DNA of 64,000 bases from Hysterangium stoloniferum. Taxonomy: Eukaryota > Basidiomycota > Agaricomycetes > Hysterangiales > Hysterangiaceae. The position numbers were made by a program, and so were the translations under genes. The first letter of the stretch is position 1; the number at the start of each line of letters is the position of its first letter. The stretch lies in NCBI GenBank assembly GCA_015178975.1, contig WHVD01000039.1:434001-498000 (forward strand), read 5' to 3'. Shown in pieces: positions 34,797-45,657 of the stretch. Under the pieces are notes generated by a model. The model was not told the origin of the DNA, made no database searches, and saw only the letters and a list, made by a program, of their open reading frames with translations.

Positions 34797-36105
34797 TGTG
34801 ACGATGGTCACTTGTTGTGACGACGGTCACTTGTTGTGATGATGGTCACTTGTTGTGACAATGGTCACTTGTCTTGTTGTTGATGACGGTCACTTGTTGT
34901 GACAATGGTCACTTGTTGTGACAATGGTCACTTGTTGTGACAATGGTCACTTGTTGTGACAATGGTCACTTGTTGTGACAATGGTCACTTGTTGTGACAA
35001 TGGTCACTTGTTGTGACAATGGTCACTTGTTGTGACAATGGTCACTTGTTGTGACAATGGTCACTTGTTGTGACAATGGTCACTTGTTGTGACAATGGTC
35101 ACTTGTTGTGACAATGGTCACTTGTTGTGACAATGGTCACTTGTTGTGACAATGGTCACTTGTTGTGACAATGGTCACTTGTTGTGACAATGGTCACTTG
35201 TCTTGTTGTTGATGACGGTCACTTGTTGTGACAATGGTCACTTGTCTTGTTGTTGATGACGGTCACTTGTTGTGACAATGGTCACTTGTTGTGACAATGG
35301 TCACTTGTTGTGACAATGGTCACTTGTTGTGACAATGGTCACTTGTTGTGACAATGGTCACTTGTCGTGACAATGGTCACTTGTCGTGACAATGGTCACT
35401 TGTCTTGTTGTTGATGACGGTCACTTGTTGTGACAATGGTCACTTGTCTTGTTGTTGATGACGGTCACTTGTTGTGACAATGGTCACTTGTTGTGACAAT
35501 GGTCACTTGTCGTGACAATGGTCACTTGTTGTGACAATGGTCACTTGTTGTGACAATGGTCACTTGTTGTGACAATGGTCACTTGTTGTGACAATGGTCA
35601 CTTGTTGTGACAATGGTCACTTGTTGTGACAATGGTCACTTGTTGTGACAATGGTCACTTGTCTTGTTGTTGATGACGGTCACTTGTCGTGACAATGGTC
35701 ACTTGTCGTGACAATGGTCACTTGTCGTGACAATGGTCACTTGTCGTGACAATGGTCACTTGTCTTGTTGTTGATGACGGTCACTTGTCGTGACAATGGT
35801 CACTTGTCGTGACAATGGTCACTTGTCGTGACAATGGTCACTTGTCGTGACAATGGTCACTTGTCGTGACAATGGTCACTTGTCGTGACAATGGTCACTT
35901 GTCGTGACAATGGTCACTTGTCGTGACAATGGTCACTTGTCGTGACAATGGTCACTTGTCGTGACGATGGTCACTTGTCGTGACAATGGTCACTTGTCGT
36001 GACAATGGTCACTTGTCGTGACGACGGTCACCTGTCGTGACAATGGTCACTTGTCGTGACGACAGTCACCTGTTGTGACACTGTCACTTGTTGTGACGAA
36101 TGTCA
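34797..36105. repeat. Array of about 65 palindromic 19-bp units
   Basis: The basic unit is TTGTGACAATGGTCACTTG; its core GTGAC-AATG-GTCAC is a perfect dyad. Occasional longer units contain CTTGTTGTTGATGACGGTCA. Units in the left two thirds read mostly TTGTTGTGAC and those on the right TTGTCGTGAC, with GACGACGGTC variants at both edges, implying regional expansion. No unique spacers exist, so it is not CRISPR. Confidence 0.93.
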
Positions 36106-36369
36106 CCTGTTGTGACGAATATTCCCGCGCATTGCGCAATAAGCGCCAGATGGCTGACTTAGAAGATATTTAGATAAAAAAGAATAAACAGTAGAAATTC
36201 GATAGCTCTCCCAAAATAAATGATAAAAATATGAAATAAATTGTGATAATTCAAGTTAATTTCAGGAGACTATTGTACAATAATTTTGTCGCAATATACG
36301 TACATTTAAACTTGTTTTTATTGATTTGTTAGGGGAGATTGGTTAAAAATCGGAAAAACCTAAAAATAC

Positions 36370-36843
36370 ATAACAGATTCTGTATCCCTTTATCTTTCCT
36401 GTGACTTGTCAGAGGGTGATCCAATAAAAATCCACAACACTCCTGGATGTAATTGCAGGATTTAACATCACATAGAACATGTGTGTAATCAATCAATTTA
36501 AAATCCCATTCACATCCCTGAATTTGATGGAATTACAAAATGATATAGAATCCATTAGATGGTCCACAATTGAGTTAAGCTCTCCTTTGTTCCAATATAA
36601 ACTCCCTTTGTTCTCTACATGTCAGAACAAAGAAGAGTACTCAATTGTGGACCATCTGACAGATTTTATATCATTTTTTAATTCCATCAAAGTCAGGGAT
36701 GTGAATGGGATATTAAATTGATTGATTACACACATGTTCTATGTGATGTTAAATCCTGCAACCACATCCAGGAGTTTTGTGGATTTTTAACTGGACCATC
36801 CTCTGACAAGTCACAGGAAAGATAAAGGGATACAGAATCCCAC
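36370..36843. repeat. 470-bp near-perfect hairpin
   Basis: The arms 36370-36603 and 36612-36843 are inverted copies (from GATTCTGTATCCCTTTATC to GTCCACAATTGAGT) around a loop of about 10 bp. It abuts the right TIR of the CACTA-like element and may be a separate foldback MITE or a tail of the TIR. Confidence 0.85.
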
Positions 36844-37045
36844 TGAACTATAAAAAATTAAAGGAGTTTATATTTAATGATATGGTCAATGCTTAAAAGA
36901 GCCTATGTACACCTGATCACCCTCCTTTTGGATCCTTAACCAATTTTAAATCTTATAAGGGTCCAATAGAGATTATTGGAGTTTATATAAGATAAGGCTC
37001 TACTACAGATCCCAGAATCTTTTGGAGAGAGGGGTTTTTCCGGTG

Positions 37046-37580
37046 CCAACTTGGTTGAGCAGAACCACACAGCCTCAACGTTTCAACCTTAGTCAAATGT
37101 TGGAATGTGTACATCATGAACAACAGATTCCGAGATCGGCATCTATTTTTAGGACATACGATTGAGGATACACAAAAAGAACACTTCATCCCTTTGTTCC
37201 ACATATTGCCATTGTTCTCTATTTAAACTACGTAGTTACACCATCTACACTTCAGTCCGTTATACCACTAATACCAGACTGAGGTGAGTTTGCTTTACAT
37301 GGTATTCCATTGTTATGTTTACAGTATGTATTAGATATACTACTAGGTACATACAATATAGTCTGTTATACACTAATACAAGACTGAGATATACTACTAG
37401 GATCTTAGTTTCTAACATCAAACACCCTATCTAGGATTTTATCGAGAACAGGCCCTGTGTCCGTTTGCTTCTCTTTGGATTCAACCTTATTCTCACAGCG
37501 CATCGTCGCTAGAGAGTCGGTCTGCCTCTGTCATAGTTTTGTGAATGCCATATTCACAGATTTATCTCTTCCCACAGAAC
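37046..37580. other. Upstream region of the channel gene
   Basis: No other gene was seen. CCCACAG at 37571-37577 could be a 3' splice site of a 5'-UTR intron just before the ATG at 37581. A short repeat (GTCTGTTATACACTAATAC and ACCAGACTGAG-like) occurs near 37256-37390. Confidence 0.4.
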
Positions 37581-40500
37581 ATGGCTTCGCCGGTTTGGCC
37601 ATTTGCGCCAGCTGACGGAAAGCTAGTGGTATCCTTCAAAACCTTACTAAAGGAGAACGCCGTCTGGACTGGAAAATATCATAATCTCGAACATGACCTT
37701 CGACTCAATAAAGTGATACACTATAGGCAGAATAACGCCTTCTCCACTATATCCCTTGTCGCATCCCAAGATAACGCCTTGGTTGCCTCCTTGTCTAGAG
37801 ATGAAGGGAGTTCAGATATCAAAATTATTGTCTATCGCACTGGGGAGAACTCGCTCGAGGAAGTGTGGACCTCGACCGCCGTTTTCAAAAAAAGTCCAGA
37901 GCAGGTACTGGGGATAGCACCGTCATGTAAACGGCTGGATATCATGCGATGGAAGGAGGATGATGATCGAGTATATAATCGACTATTCAGACAGACGTCG
38001 AATCGTTACGTCCGACCAAGGTCGTACTTGGGCATCTTTCCCTATGTCAGGTGCCCAGTATTATTCCCATGGGAATATCTCCAGTGACGATAGTCACATT
38101 TTCCTCCTGCGAGACGGAGGTAGTTTTGGGGATGGTCGACATGGCCAAATCGTCGACGTGTATTCTACGGGGACCTGGACACCAAGTTCTCCAAGTTCGA
38201 ATAGGAGATGCACGAGGTATCTCACTCCTAGGCTTAACAACGGTTGCTGAGGAAAATTACGGCTTTCTTGTGACCTTTTCGATAATGACCGGTGCCTGGA
38301 AGGACATTCAAGCAGTTGAAACCTACTTCGACACCGCAGACGCGACACTCAGGGCTATCGGACGGAACCCACCGACAAAAAAGCTTGGGATTCTTCATTG
38401 GTGGACAATATCCAATGGTCCCGTCACGAGGGAGCTTAGTAATACAAGACCATTGACCACGAACGAGAGAGAACACCAACTCGCCCTTTTCAACTCCATC
38501 TTTCTCAATGACCGTTTTGCTACTTACGTGCGAAATACGACCATCATTCAAGATCGAGTCTTCCACTTGATGACTATGACCTACCCTTGGGACCATGAGA
38601 GCAAAGTGTACGTGTTCGCTGTCCGAATGGAATACGAGTATTCAATTGTTGCGATGGCCGCTGTAAAGCAGGTCACTGCAGAGCCGTATCTCATACGTGT
38701 GCTCTTTGTCTCTGAAAGATACAGCTTCATCCCGGAAACGGCGGATATTGTTCAGAATGGGCCACACTATGTGTTACAAGTTCAAGAAGAAGCAGATAGG
38801 CCCTATTCAGGGATGGCGTTACCTTCAAAGAGGGTTACCATTATTGGTCATCACTTCATGCTGAACGACGCTCCGTACGATTTTTTCGTTATAGGCGAGT
38901 CGACAAGCCCTACCATGAGGTTCGGAGACATGGACGTTTCACCAAATATCTCTCTTACTGCCAACGTTGCTGCGTACTTTCCTCCCAGGTACATAGGAAG
39001 CGGTGCAATATTAGACTACGGGCACAGAACCCGACCCAGCTACGTTATGCCTAAGTTTAAGATATGGCTTGACTATACCCATAGATCGGGGCGAAACGAG
39101 CTTTTTGACAGAGAACTCATGGACCAGCTTGGTGAACACTCGACTATGGTTTTCGACGATCCCCTCTATGACCCCCTATTTCCAAGTGGATTTGCCACAG
39201 CTGCCACGTTGGATATTCTCTCTAATAGAACATTGTTTGTCGATGAGTTTATGAAGAGGTACCATCGATCGGACGCGTTAATCATATCCAACTCGCATGC
39301 CATTAGTTACTCCCTTCCTTCAGTCTGTCGAGCCAGGCCACTGGGGGTTTTGTCTTTTATGAGGCATATTGCATTGTTAAACTTCAAGCTCGCGGAAAAC
39401 ACGGCAGTTATTGTCTCAAATCGAGCACATGAGCGGCATCACAGACCCTACTTTCCCCGAAACAAATTTTTGGCTTTCTTTCGGGATTTATTCTCCCTGC
39501 TGCTTGAGTATAAATTTATACCTCCCCCTCGAAAGAAAATGGAGAAGACGAATACAACGGCCATCACAATTCCATTAGATGGATTCTGTACATATGACTG
39601 TCATATCTACAACTTGCCCCTTAGCGATGGAGGCCGTAACAACGAGGTTTCTAAACACTTCTACAACATGGCTGAAAGTGCATACTATGATGAGGTTGTC
39701 ACGGGAGAAACCAGAAAAGGATATGCGATCGCCGACCTCACACCTCCGAGCAGACCGGGGAGGTCGATTCGAACAAGCCCATTTACCTGCCTGGTTGAAG
39801 AGCTCTTCCGTATCGACGATCATGAACTCCAATTTTCGATCGTCAAAGTAATTTGGTTCGAGAAGCTGATTGATTGGAAACTAAAGACCTTTGGTCAATA
39901 TGTTTATCTTAGCAGAATTGTGCTCCCCTCCTTGGCAAATTGGATACTACAGGTTACGCTGAGTATCCTTACCTCTGGGGGAAGAATATCGACTGCAATA
40001 CTATTACTAGGAGGAATTCAAGCATTCATCTGCGCGTACTTGATGGCTCAAAAGTTCCGCCAAGCAAGAGCAACAAGACTATTTTTCCGATCATTTTACA
40101 ACTTCATGGACATTATCGCCATCGGTCTCTCCATCGCGAATTCTGTATTGGTTCTCACGAGAAATAGCCCTCCTCGCCCTTTTGTCGCATACACGACGGC
40201 TATAGTCTGGACGGATGTTTTACTGTCTGCAAGGATGTATGAAAGTGCCGGAGTCTTGATGATTTTGCTCACGGAGATGATGAAGGGAGTCCTCCCGTTC
40301 CTGATTCTACTCGCGTTATTTATGGTCGGTCCGTAACTGGTCTAATTTCGATGAGTCTTCGGTAATGGCTAACGACTGATGCTATAGGCTTTACTTTCAT
40401 TCCGTTCCTGTTGCTCAAGGATCGGTCTACAGGGCCGTTTGTTAACTATAATCGATCGCTTGGGGAAATGATCACGTTCATGACGAATGACTTCACCTCT

Positions 40501-41585
40501 CTCGAACCATTCACAGAGAGTCTTGTTTCTATCCAAGTTTTGCGTGCTGTTTTTACTGTTCTTTTTTCGATTTTGCTCCTTAACTCTCTCATCGCCCTGT
40601 TGAATCTGAGGGTGGAGGCTGCGGATAATAGAGTATCATTATTTTTCTCTTCTTATACTCTAATTCTAACAGTCGGATCTAGAGTCGAACTATTTGGAGG
40701 CGGCAGATGGCGGCGATGATTGTTGAAATCGAAAGGGGAATCCTTACAGCTCGCGAACGGAAAAACCCACGATGGTTCCCAAGGTGGTTTACGTACAATA
40801 TCACGGAAGATGAGAAGAACCAGTGGCAGTATTACATCGATAAACAACCTCTTGGGCTCGGATATGGCCCTGACAGCAGTCCTGACCCGACTGTTACCTC
40901 ATCGCGGGTTCAAGAGGGGATCACACCTGAGAGCCCCTCCCCAGCCCCGCAGGGGTCGCCTACAAATGATACCCCGACAGTCCCCACAGCAGTCCGCTCT
41001 ACAACCGCAACATCCCCTAGCCCTACAACCACTAAGACTCCTGCCGAACGGCCCTCAGCATCACAACCTTCGACTAGACCCTCCAGCGCCAGAAAACCTA
41101 GTGTTTCTAACCCCTCGGCTACAAGTGCGCCAATCCCAACTTCTTCCACGCTAACTCCACCCAATGCGGCAACTCCAACGTCCACAATGGCTCGACCCAC
41201 TATGACCGATGCACTGCATACCCAGCCCTTGGATCCCCCAACCAAACTTCCAACGTCATCTGAAACATCTACAACCCCTCTACCAGCACCCGCATCGACA
41301 TCTACTTCTCAGCCTCCAGCAGGGTCAACAATGATAACCCAACCTTCAACTTCAACGGCAGCTACCTCCAGTTTTCAAGAGACGTTACCCCAGGTTGCAT
41401 CCCACAAGAGCGGACGAGGAGATGTAAAAGAGGAAATGATCAGTCAGAAGTGCCAGATATGCCCACTAGTTGAGACGAAGCTGTGCTCAGGCTGTCGAAG
41501 GGTTCGTTATTGTTCCGAAGAGCACCAGAAGCAAGATTGGGCTGTACATAGGAAAGTGTGTGAAAGGAAAGCCGGAGCGGAGTGA
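37581..41585 (+). CDS. TRP-like ion channel with C-terminal MYND zinc finger
   Basis: The start MASPVWPFAPADG at 37581 follows a likely 3' splice site. The N-terminal half resembles a beta-propeller with an Asp-box (SDQGRTW, about 38004-38030). The membrane part (about 39900-40620) has five to six hydrophobic helices, a pore-loop-like segment (SLGEMITFMTNDF) and a last helix LLNSLIALLNLRV, as in TRP/polycystin-type cation channels. A 59-bp intron (40329-40387) joins VG to FTFIPF in phase. A further intron near 40633-40682 leads to a Pro/Ser/Thr-rich linker and a MYND finger (CQIC...CSGC...YC...DW..H...C, 41451-41562) in which one Cys is His. The propeller coding changes frame near 37975 and near 38165 without plausible introns: either sequence errors or early decay. 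Whether channel and finger form one protein needs transcript proof. Confidence 0.72.
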
Positions 41586-42241
41586 GTCGACTTGCATGAT
41601 CATTCTACTGCTGGCGTTTCTGTCGAACTTCACCGGATTGTTGTGACACCAATAAAGTACTCGTGTCCCGTGTATTTTTTTCATGTATTATTAAAGCCTA
41701 CTTCTCAGGCTCCTGAAAGATATGTTTTTGAGCAGAGTCTTGTTGGTGCAACTGACGAAGCCTGATGTCAGACATGAGACGTGGCGTCATATGCACTCGC
41801 TAGACTCGGAAGAAAATACTGACGATATCTTGACTGCAATATTGTATTTGGTTTTTCCGGGTACAGAATTTTTCAATATCAGATTTTCACAATTGACCAT
41901 CACCATCAACGCCTCCCAAACGGTATCGTTTGCGTCTGAGTGGCCGGCCCTCAAGGATCGCTCAGCCTTTCCTTGAGTAATTTGTTTTTCCCGCATACCC
42001 TTTCCTGCTCCTTTATTGCCCTAAAACTTGTAGTTTAGATTTATTTTTCATGTATTTACTATTAGGTTGGCATGCTGTTGGGGCTCGCTCATGTCCCCAT
42101 CAGCATGTTTTGTGCAATGAAGCCTGCGGCCCCTGGATTCGCTTCCACCCAAACATGACAGAGACAAAGAATAACTGAGCTAACATCGATTAAGGATCTA
42201 ACATGTGATTTCAGGGTTTAGAATTCAACGAACTTTTGGAT
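41586..42241. other. Intergenic, no recognisable gene
   Basis: An open frame at 41722-41976 (+) lacks any family resemblance. Nothing else was seen. Confidence 0.4.
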
Positions 42242-42350
42242 ACTCAAAAGACCCCTTACCAATTTTGACTCTTTAACGATTCAATGGATGATTGTTGGAG
42301 ATTATATAAAGCAAGAAGAATCCTAACTTTTTTGGAGAGGGGGGTTATCC
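42242..42350. mobile_element. Degenerate end of the CACTA-like family
   Basis: The order ACCAATTTT, GATTGTTGGAGATTATATAA, then TTTTTTGGAGAGGGGGGTTA and CCGGTG reproduces the right TIR at about 36935-37045 with many changes. No left partner was found, so it is an old single-end relic. Confidence 0.65.
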
Positions 42351-42479
42351 CGGTGGGTAGCTTGCGTGCAAGTGGCATTATGTAAAATATTGTATAGTTT
42401 TACGATCACGTACAAGGTGCATGCCTATTGTTCGCCTATGTAGGAAGCCGGAAGCTTTTGATCCCCTTTGTGGCCACAT

Positions 42480-43418
42480 GCAGTATATCAACGGGTTGGA
42501 GCACTACTTCCCTACTATAAACTTATAAGTTAAACGGAAGGAAACATGTTCGAGTGCATGTACCATAAAATAGGACACAGATCGCTACGATAGGGATCTC
42601 CCCCGGATGTGTAAGCAACTCACTTCGCGCCTTGTCTTTCACCCTCGCTCCACTTCCACTTCTATCATCCACCTGTCTCTAAACTCTCGCCTTTCAGTGC
42701 AATGGTGAGTACACCACCACTGTTCATTTGCAACACTAAGGATTCCTGTTGCAGTCCCCAAACGAGTAGAATCGATTTGCGAGGAACCCAAGCATGTCGG
42801 GCAAGAGTTGACCGGTCGGTGAGTTGAAAGATGGCTAAACATATGACCTGCGTGACTTTTGACATCCCTTAACACAGATAAAGGACAAGAGGGGCAATTT
42901 CCATTCGAAATCTTGCAACAGATTTTGGAGGACACGATGCAGGAGAATGTCCCTGAGACGATTTCTTATGAGATGGTACCGCTTGTCTATACAACGGTGA
43001 GCCGCTACTGGAGGGAGGTTGCTGAGAAGACACCTGCATTAAGGGTGAATGTCCTTCTTGCACGCGATTTCACGCTTGATTTCTGCAGTGTAATCAAGAT
43101 GACGATGGAGAGATCACGGGGTTGACCACTATTTGGAGTACTCTCTAATGGTAGCTGGCCACATGGCTTGAATGTACAGGAAGCTATGATTCTGGTCATG
43201 AGGAATTTCAACCGCTTCTGCAGTTTTCAAGGAAAATTGGATGGCATATTGACCGCAACGCTTGTGGTGCATTCCAGGAACAGGGAAATGGTGGAGCCAT
43301 TACTAAGAGATTTAAACCTGATACTCCCGGAATATGTGGGTTTTCCTACGGATGCTACAATGGTGTGCGTTGAGGCTCCCAAACTCAAGACTATTTGGTG
43401 CGATCACCCATGCGCGAC
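42480..43418 (+). pseudogene. F-box gene, copy 1, truncated
   Basis: An F-box-like N-terminus (FPFEILQQILEDT, then YWREVAEKTPALRVNV; 42886-43050) continues in a second frame from 43150 (QEAMILVMRNF...SFQGKLDGILTATLV) to about 43415, where the gene joins an inverted second copy. The 5' flank (42510-42860) is also duplicated. The ATG found in copy 2 (MSSTTDKG) is ACA here. It has lost its leucine-rich C-terminal half and is probably dead. Confidence 0.65.
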
Positions 43419-44582
43419 TCTGAGAAGATTTTTGACCCTGGAAGTTCAACCTCCTAAGACAAGGGCAGGTGGCCAAGCTATACAAGTCCCATCTGAAGCT
43501 GAGCTTCTCTATGATCACTTCTGCGATACGACATTTGACGATTGCCAGTTCTTCAATATTTTTTGCACAATCCAAAATTGTGCAAAATATTTCCGGTCTA
43601 TCAATCGCAACACCCTCAAGATGTATCTTCTGAAGGAGCCAGAGCAATTCTTGACCATAACAACGCAAGAAGAGTTGTTCCAAACAGTGCATGTCAAGCG
43701 GAGGCTGTGGTGGATCATTGGTTGACGCTAGGGAAGGATTCTTCTTTGTAACAGTGAAGTCGCAGACGTTTGGGGCTTCAACAATGTCAAGAAAGGGAGC
43801 CGGGGAATAGTCTTCTCCAATAGTGATCAGCAGTTTTACCAAGCAGGTGAATTGGACAATTATCATCCAGAGTGTGTGACGCTAAATTCTTACGTAGCCC
43901 AATACGGAGGCATTGTACCCCCGTCAAACCTCGTAGAAAATCCAGCGAAAAATGGTGGGCACCCCACAGTTCCGAGTTTATATTGACTTCCACGATGTTC
44001 AGTCTTTCTAAGCCACTGATCAGGCCAAGGACGCATGGGTGCTCACACCAAATAGTCTTGAGTTGGGGAGTTTCAATGCACCCCATTGCAGCATCCGTAG
44101 GAAAATCCACATAATCTGGGAGTATCAGCTTCAAATCTCTTAATGGAGGTGCTGCAATTTTCCTGTTCCTTGAATACGCCACAAGCGTTGCAGTCAAGAT
44201 GCCATCCAATTTTCCTTGAAAACTATGGAAGCAGTGGAAATTCCTCACGACCAGCATCATAGCTTCCTGTATATTTGAGCGACATGGCCAGCTGCCGGTA
44301 GAAAACACTCCAGATAGTGGTTGACCCCGTGACCTATCTATCCACGTCTTGATTACACTGCAGGGATTGAGTGTGCAACCGTGCGCCACAGACATTCACC
44401 CATAATGCGGGTGTCTTCTCAGCAACCTCCTTCCAGTAGCGGCTCACCCTTGTATAGACAAGCGGTGCGATCTCGTAGGAAATGGTCGCAGGGACATTCT
44501 CCTGTATCGTGTCCTCCAAAATTTGTTGCAAGACTTTGAATGGAAACCGCCTCTCCTGTCCTTTATCTGTGGTGGAGGACAT
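43419..44582 (-). pseudogene. F-box/LRR-type gene, copy 2
   Basis: The start MSSTTDKGQERRFPFKVLQQ at 44582 is followed by an F-box-like stretch and, after a frame change near 44340, by QEAMMLVVRNFHCFHSFQGK (about 44260) and ELWGAHHFSLDFLRGL (about 43960). A further frame change near 43870 precedes a leucine-rich part (CLEQLFLRCYGQELLWLLQK, then CAKNIEELAIVKC; 43700-43500). Agaricomycete genomes carry large families of such F-box proteins, which act as substrate receptors of SCF ubiquitin ligases. The right end fuses tail-to-tail with copy 1 at about 43418. Frame changes suggest decay, though small introns could explain some. Confidence 0.6.
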
Positions 44583-45657
44583 CAAAAGTCATGCAGGTTA
44601 TATGTTTAGACATCTTTCATGCTTGGGTTCCTCGCAAATTGATTCCACTCGTTTGGGAACTACAACAGGAATCCTTAGTGTTGTAAATGAACAGTGGTGG
44701 TGTACTCACCATTGCACTGAAAGGCGAGAGTTTGGAGACAGGTGGATGATAGAAGTGGAAGTGGAGCGAGGGTGAAAGACAAGGCGTAAAGTGGGTTACT
44801 TACACATCCGGGGGAGATCCCTATTGTATCCTATTTTATGGCACGTGCACCCGAACATGTTTCCTTCCGTTTAACTTGTAAGTTTATAGTAGGGAAGTAG
44901 TGCTACTAATTCCCAGGCTCCAACCCCTTGAAACCCTTCTTCCTTCTAAATTTGGGGCCTCAAGGGTGTCAAGGGTGTCAAGAACGGCGGTCGGGGTATA
45001 GTCTGTTTTAATCATGATATAAGGAGTTCCACCAAGCCGGTGAGTTGGATATTCACATTATCATGCAGAATGCGTGACACTAAATTGTTATGTAGCCCGA
45101 TACGGAGGGACTCCCGTTTTGCAGAACATTTAATGAGACTTGGTGGGTTGTCTGTCCACAGTTCTGAATTTCATATCGCTTTCGGCAGGCGTCAGTCTCC
45201 TAAGCCACAAACCAGGTCAAGTACGCACGCACGCTCGCACGCTCGCACCGAGGAGTATTGCGTTCGGGAGGTTCGACAAGTACCGCATCAAGCATCCGTC
45301 CACATTTCCCTTGTTCCTCGAACAAGCCCACAAGCGCTGCGGTCAAGGTGGCATGCAATGTTCCTTGGAACTCACGAAGGCGGTTGTTTTTTGGTTGGGA
45401 TGTCATTCTATGGGTGGGAACCATCAATAACCTAATACAAGCGAATTGACGTAGGGAGATGTGCAATAAAATTCCAAATGAAGTCCAACATGTCCAAATA
45501 CAAAACAAAATTAAAACAGTACACTTGTGCCATCAACATTAATTATTAATACCCCCTCTTCTCTCTCTCGCCTTGCGTCTCCCCTCCCCCCTCACGCTCG
45601 CACAAAACAAAACAAAGCAAAAAGCAACAGTTAACCACAGCCACAGTCCAAAATATT
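44583..45657 (-). pseudogene. F-box gene, third, partial copy (44945-45480)
   Basis: 44945-45130 matches 43765-43920 of copy 2 (GATATTCACATTATCATGC against GAATTGGACAATTATCATCC), and the minus frame near 45300-45400 has REFQGTLHATLTAALVGLFE, matching the FQGKLDGILTATLV block. It is more diverged than copies 1 and 2. 44583-44940 is the duplicated 5' flank of copy 2. Nothing is recognised in 45481-45657. Confidence 0.5.

Larger units (their letters stand above)
33454..37045. mobile_element. Non-autonomous CACTA-like TIR element
   Basis: The TIRs start CACCGG(G/A)AAAACCCCT(A/C)TCTCCAAAAG and extend about 215 bp (33454-33680, 36830-37045). The 3-bp duplication CCA flanks both ends. CACNG termini with a 3-bp duplication point to the CACTA (EnSpm) superfamily. 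There is no transposase; the interior consists of five dispersed 22-bp repeats, a 1.3-kb palindromic-unit array and a 470-bp hairpin. A degenerate end of the same family is at 42242-42350. Confidence 0.75.

Noticed and set aside
34797-36105. CRISPR-like look of the 19-bp array
   Set aside because: Units are head-to-tail with no unique spacers and sit in a eukaryotic TIR element.
40910-41245. Minus-strand Val/Gly-rich frame opposite the linker of the channel gene
   Set aside because: Shadow of the Pro/Ser/Thr-rich linker on the other strand.
41722-41976. Small gene downstream of the channel-MYND gene
   Set aside because: An 84-codon frame without domain, splice or neighbour support.
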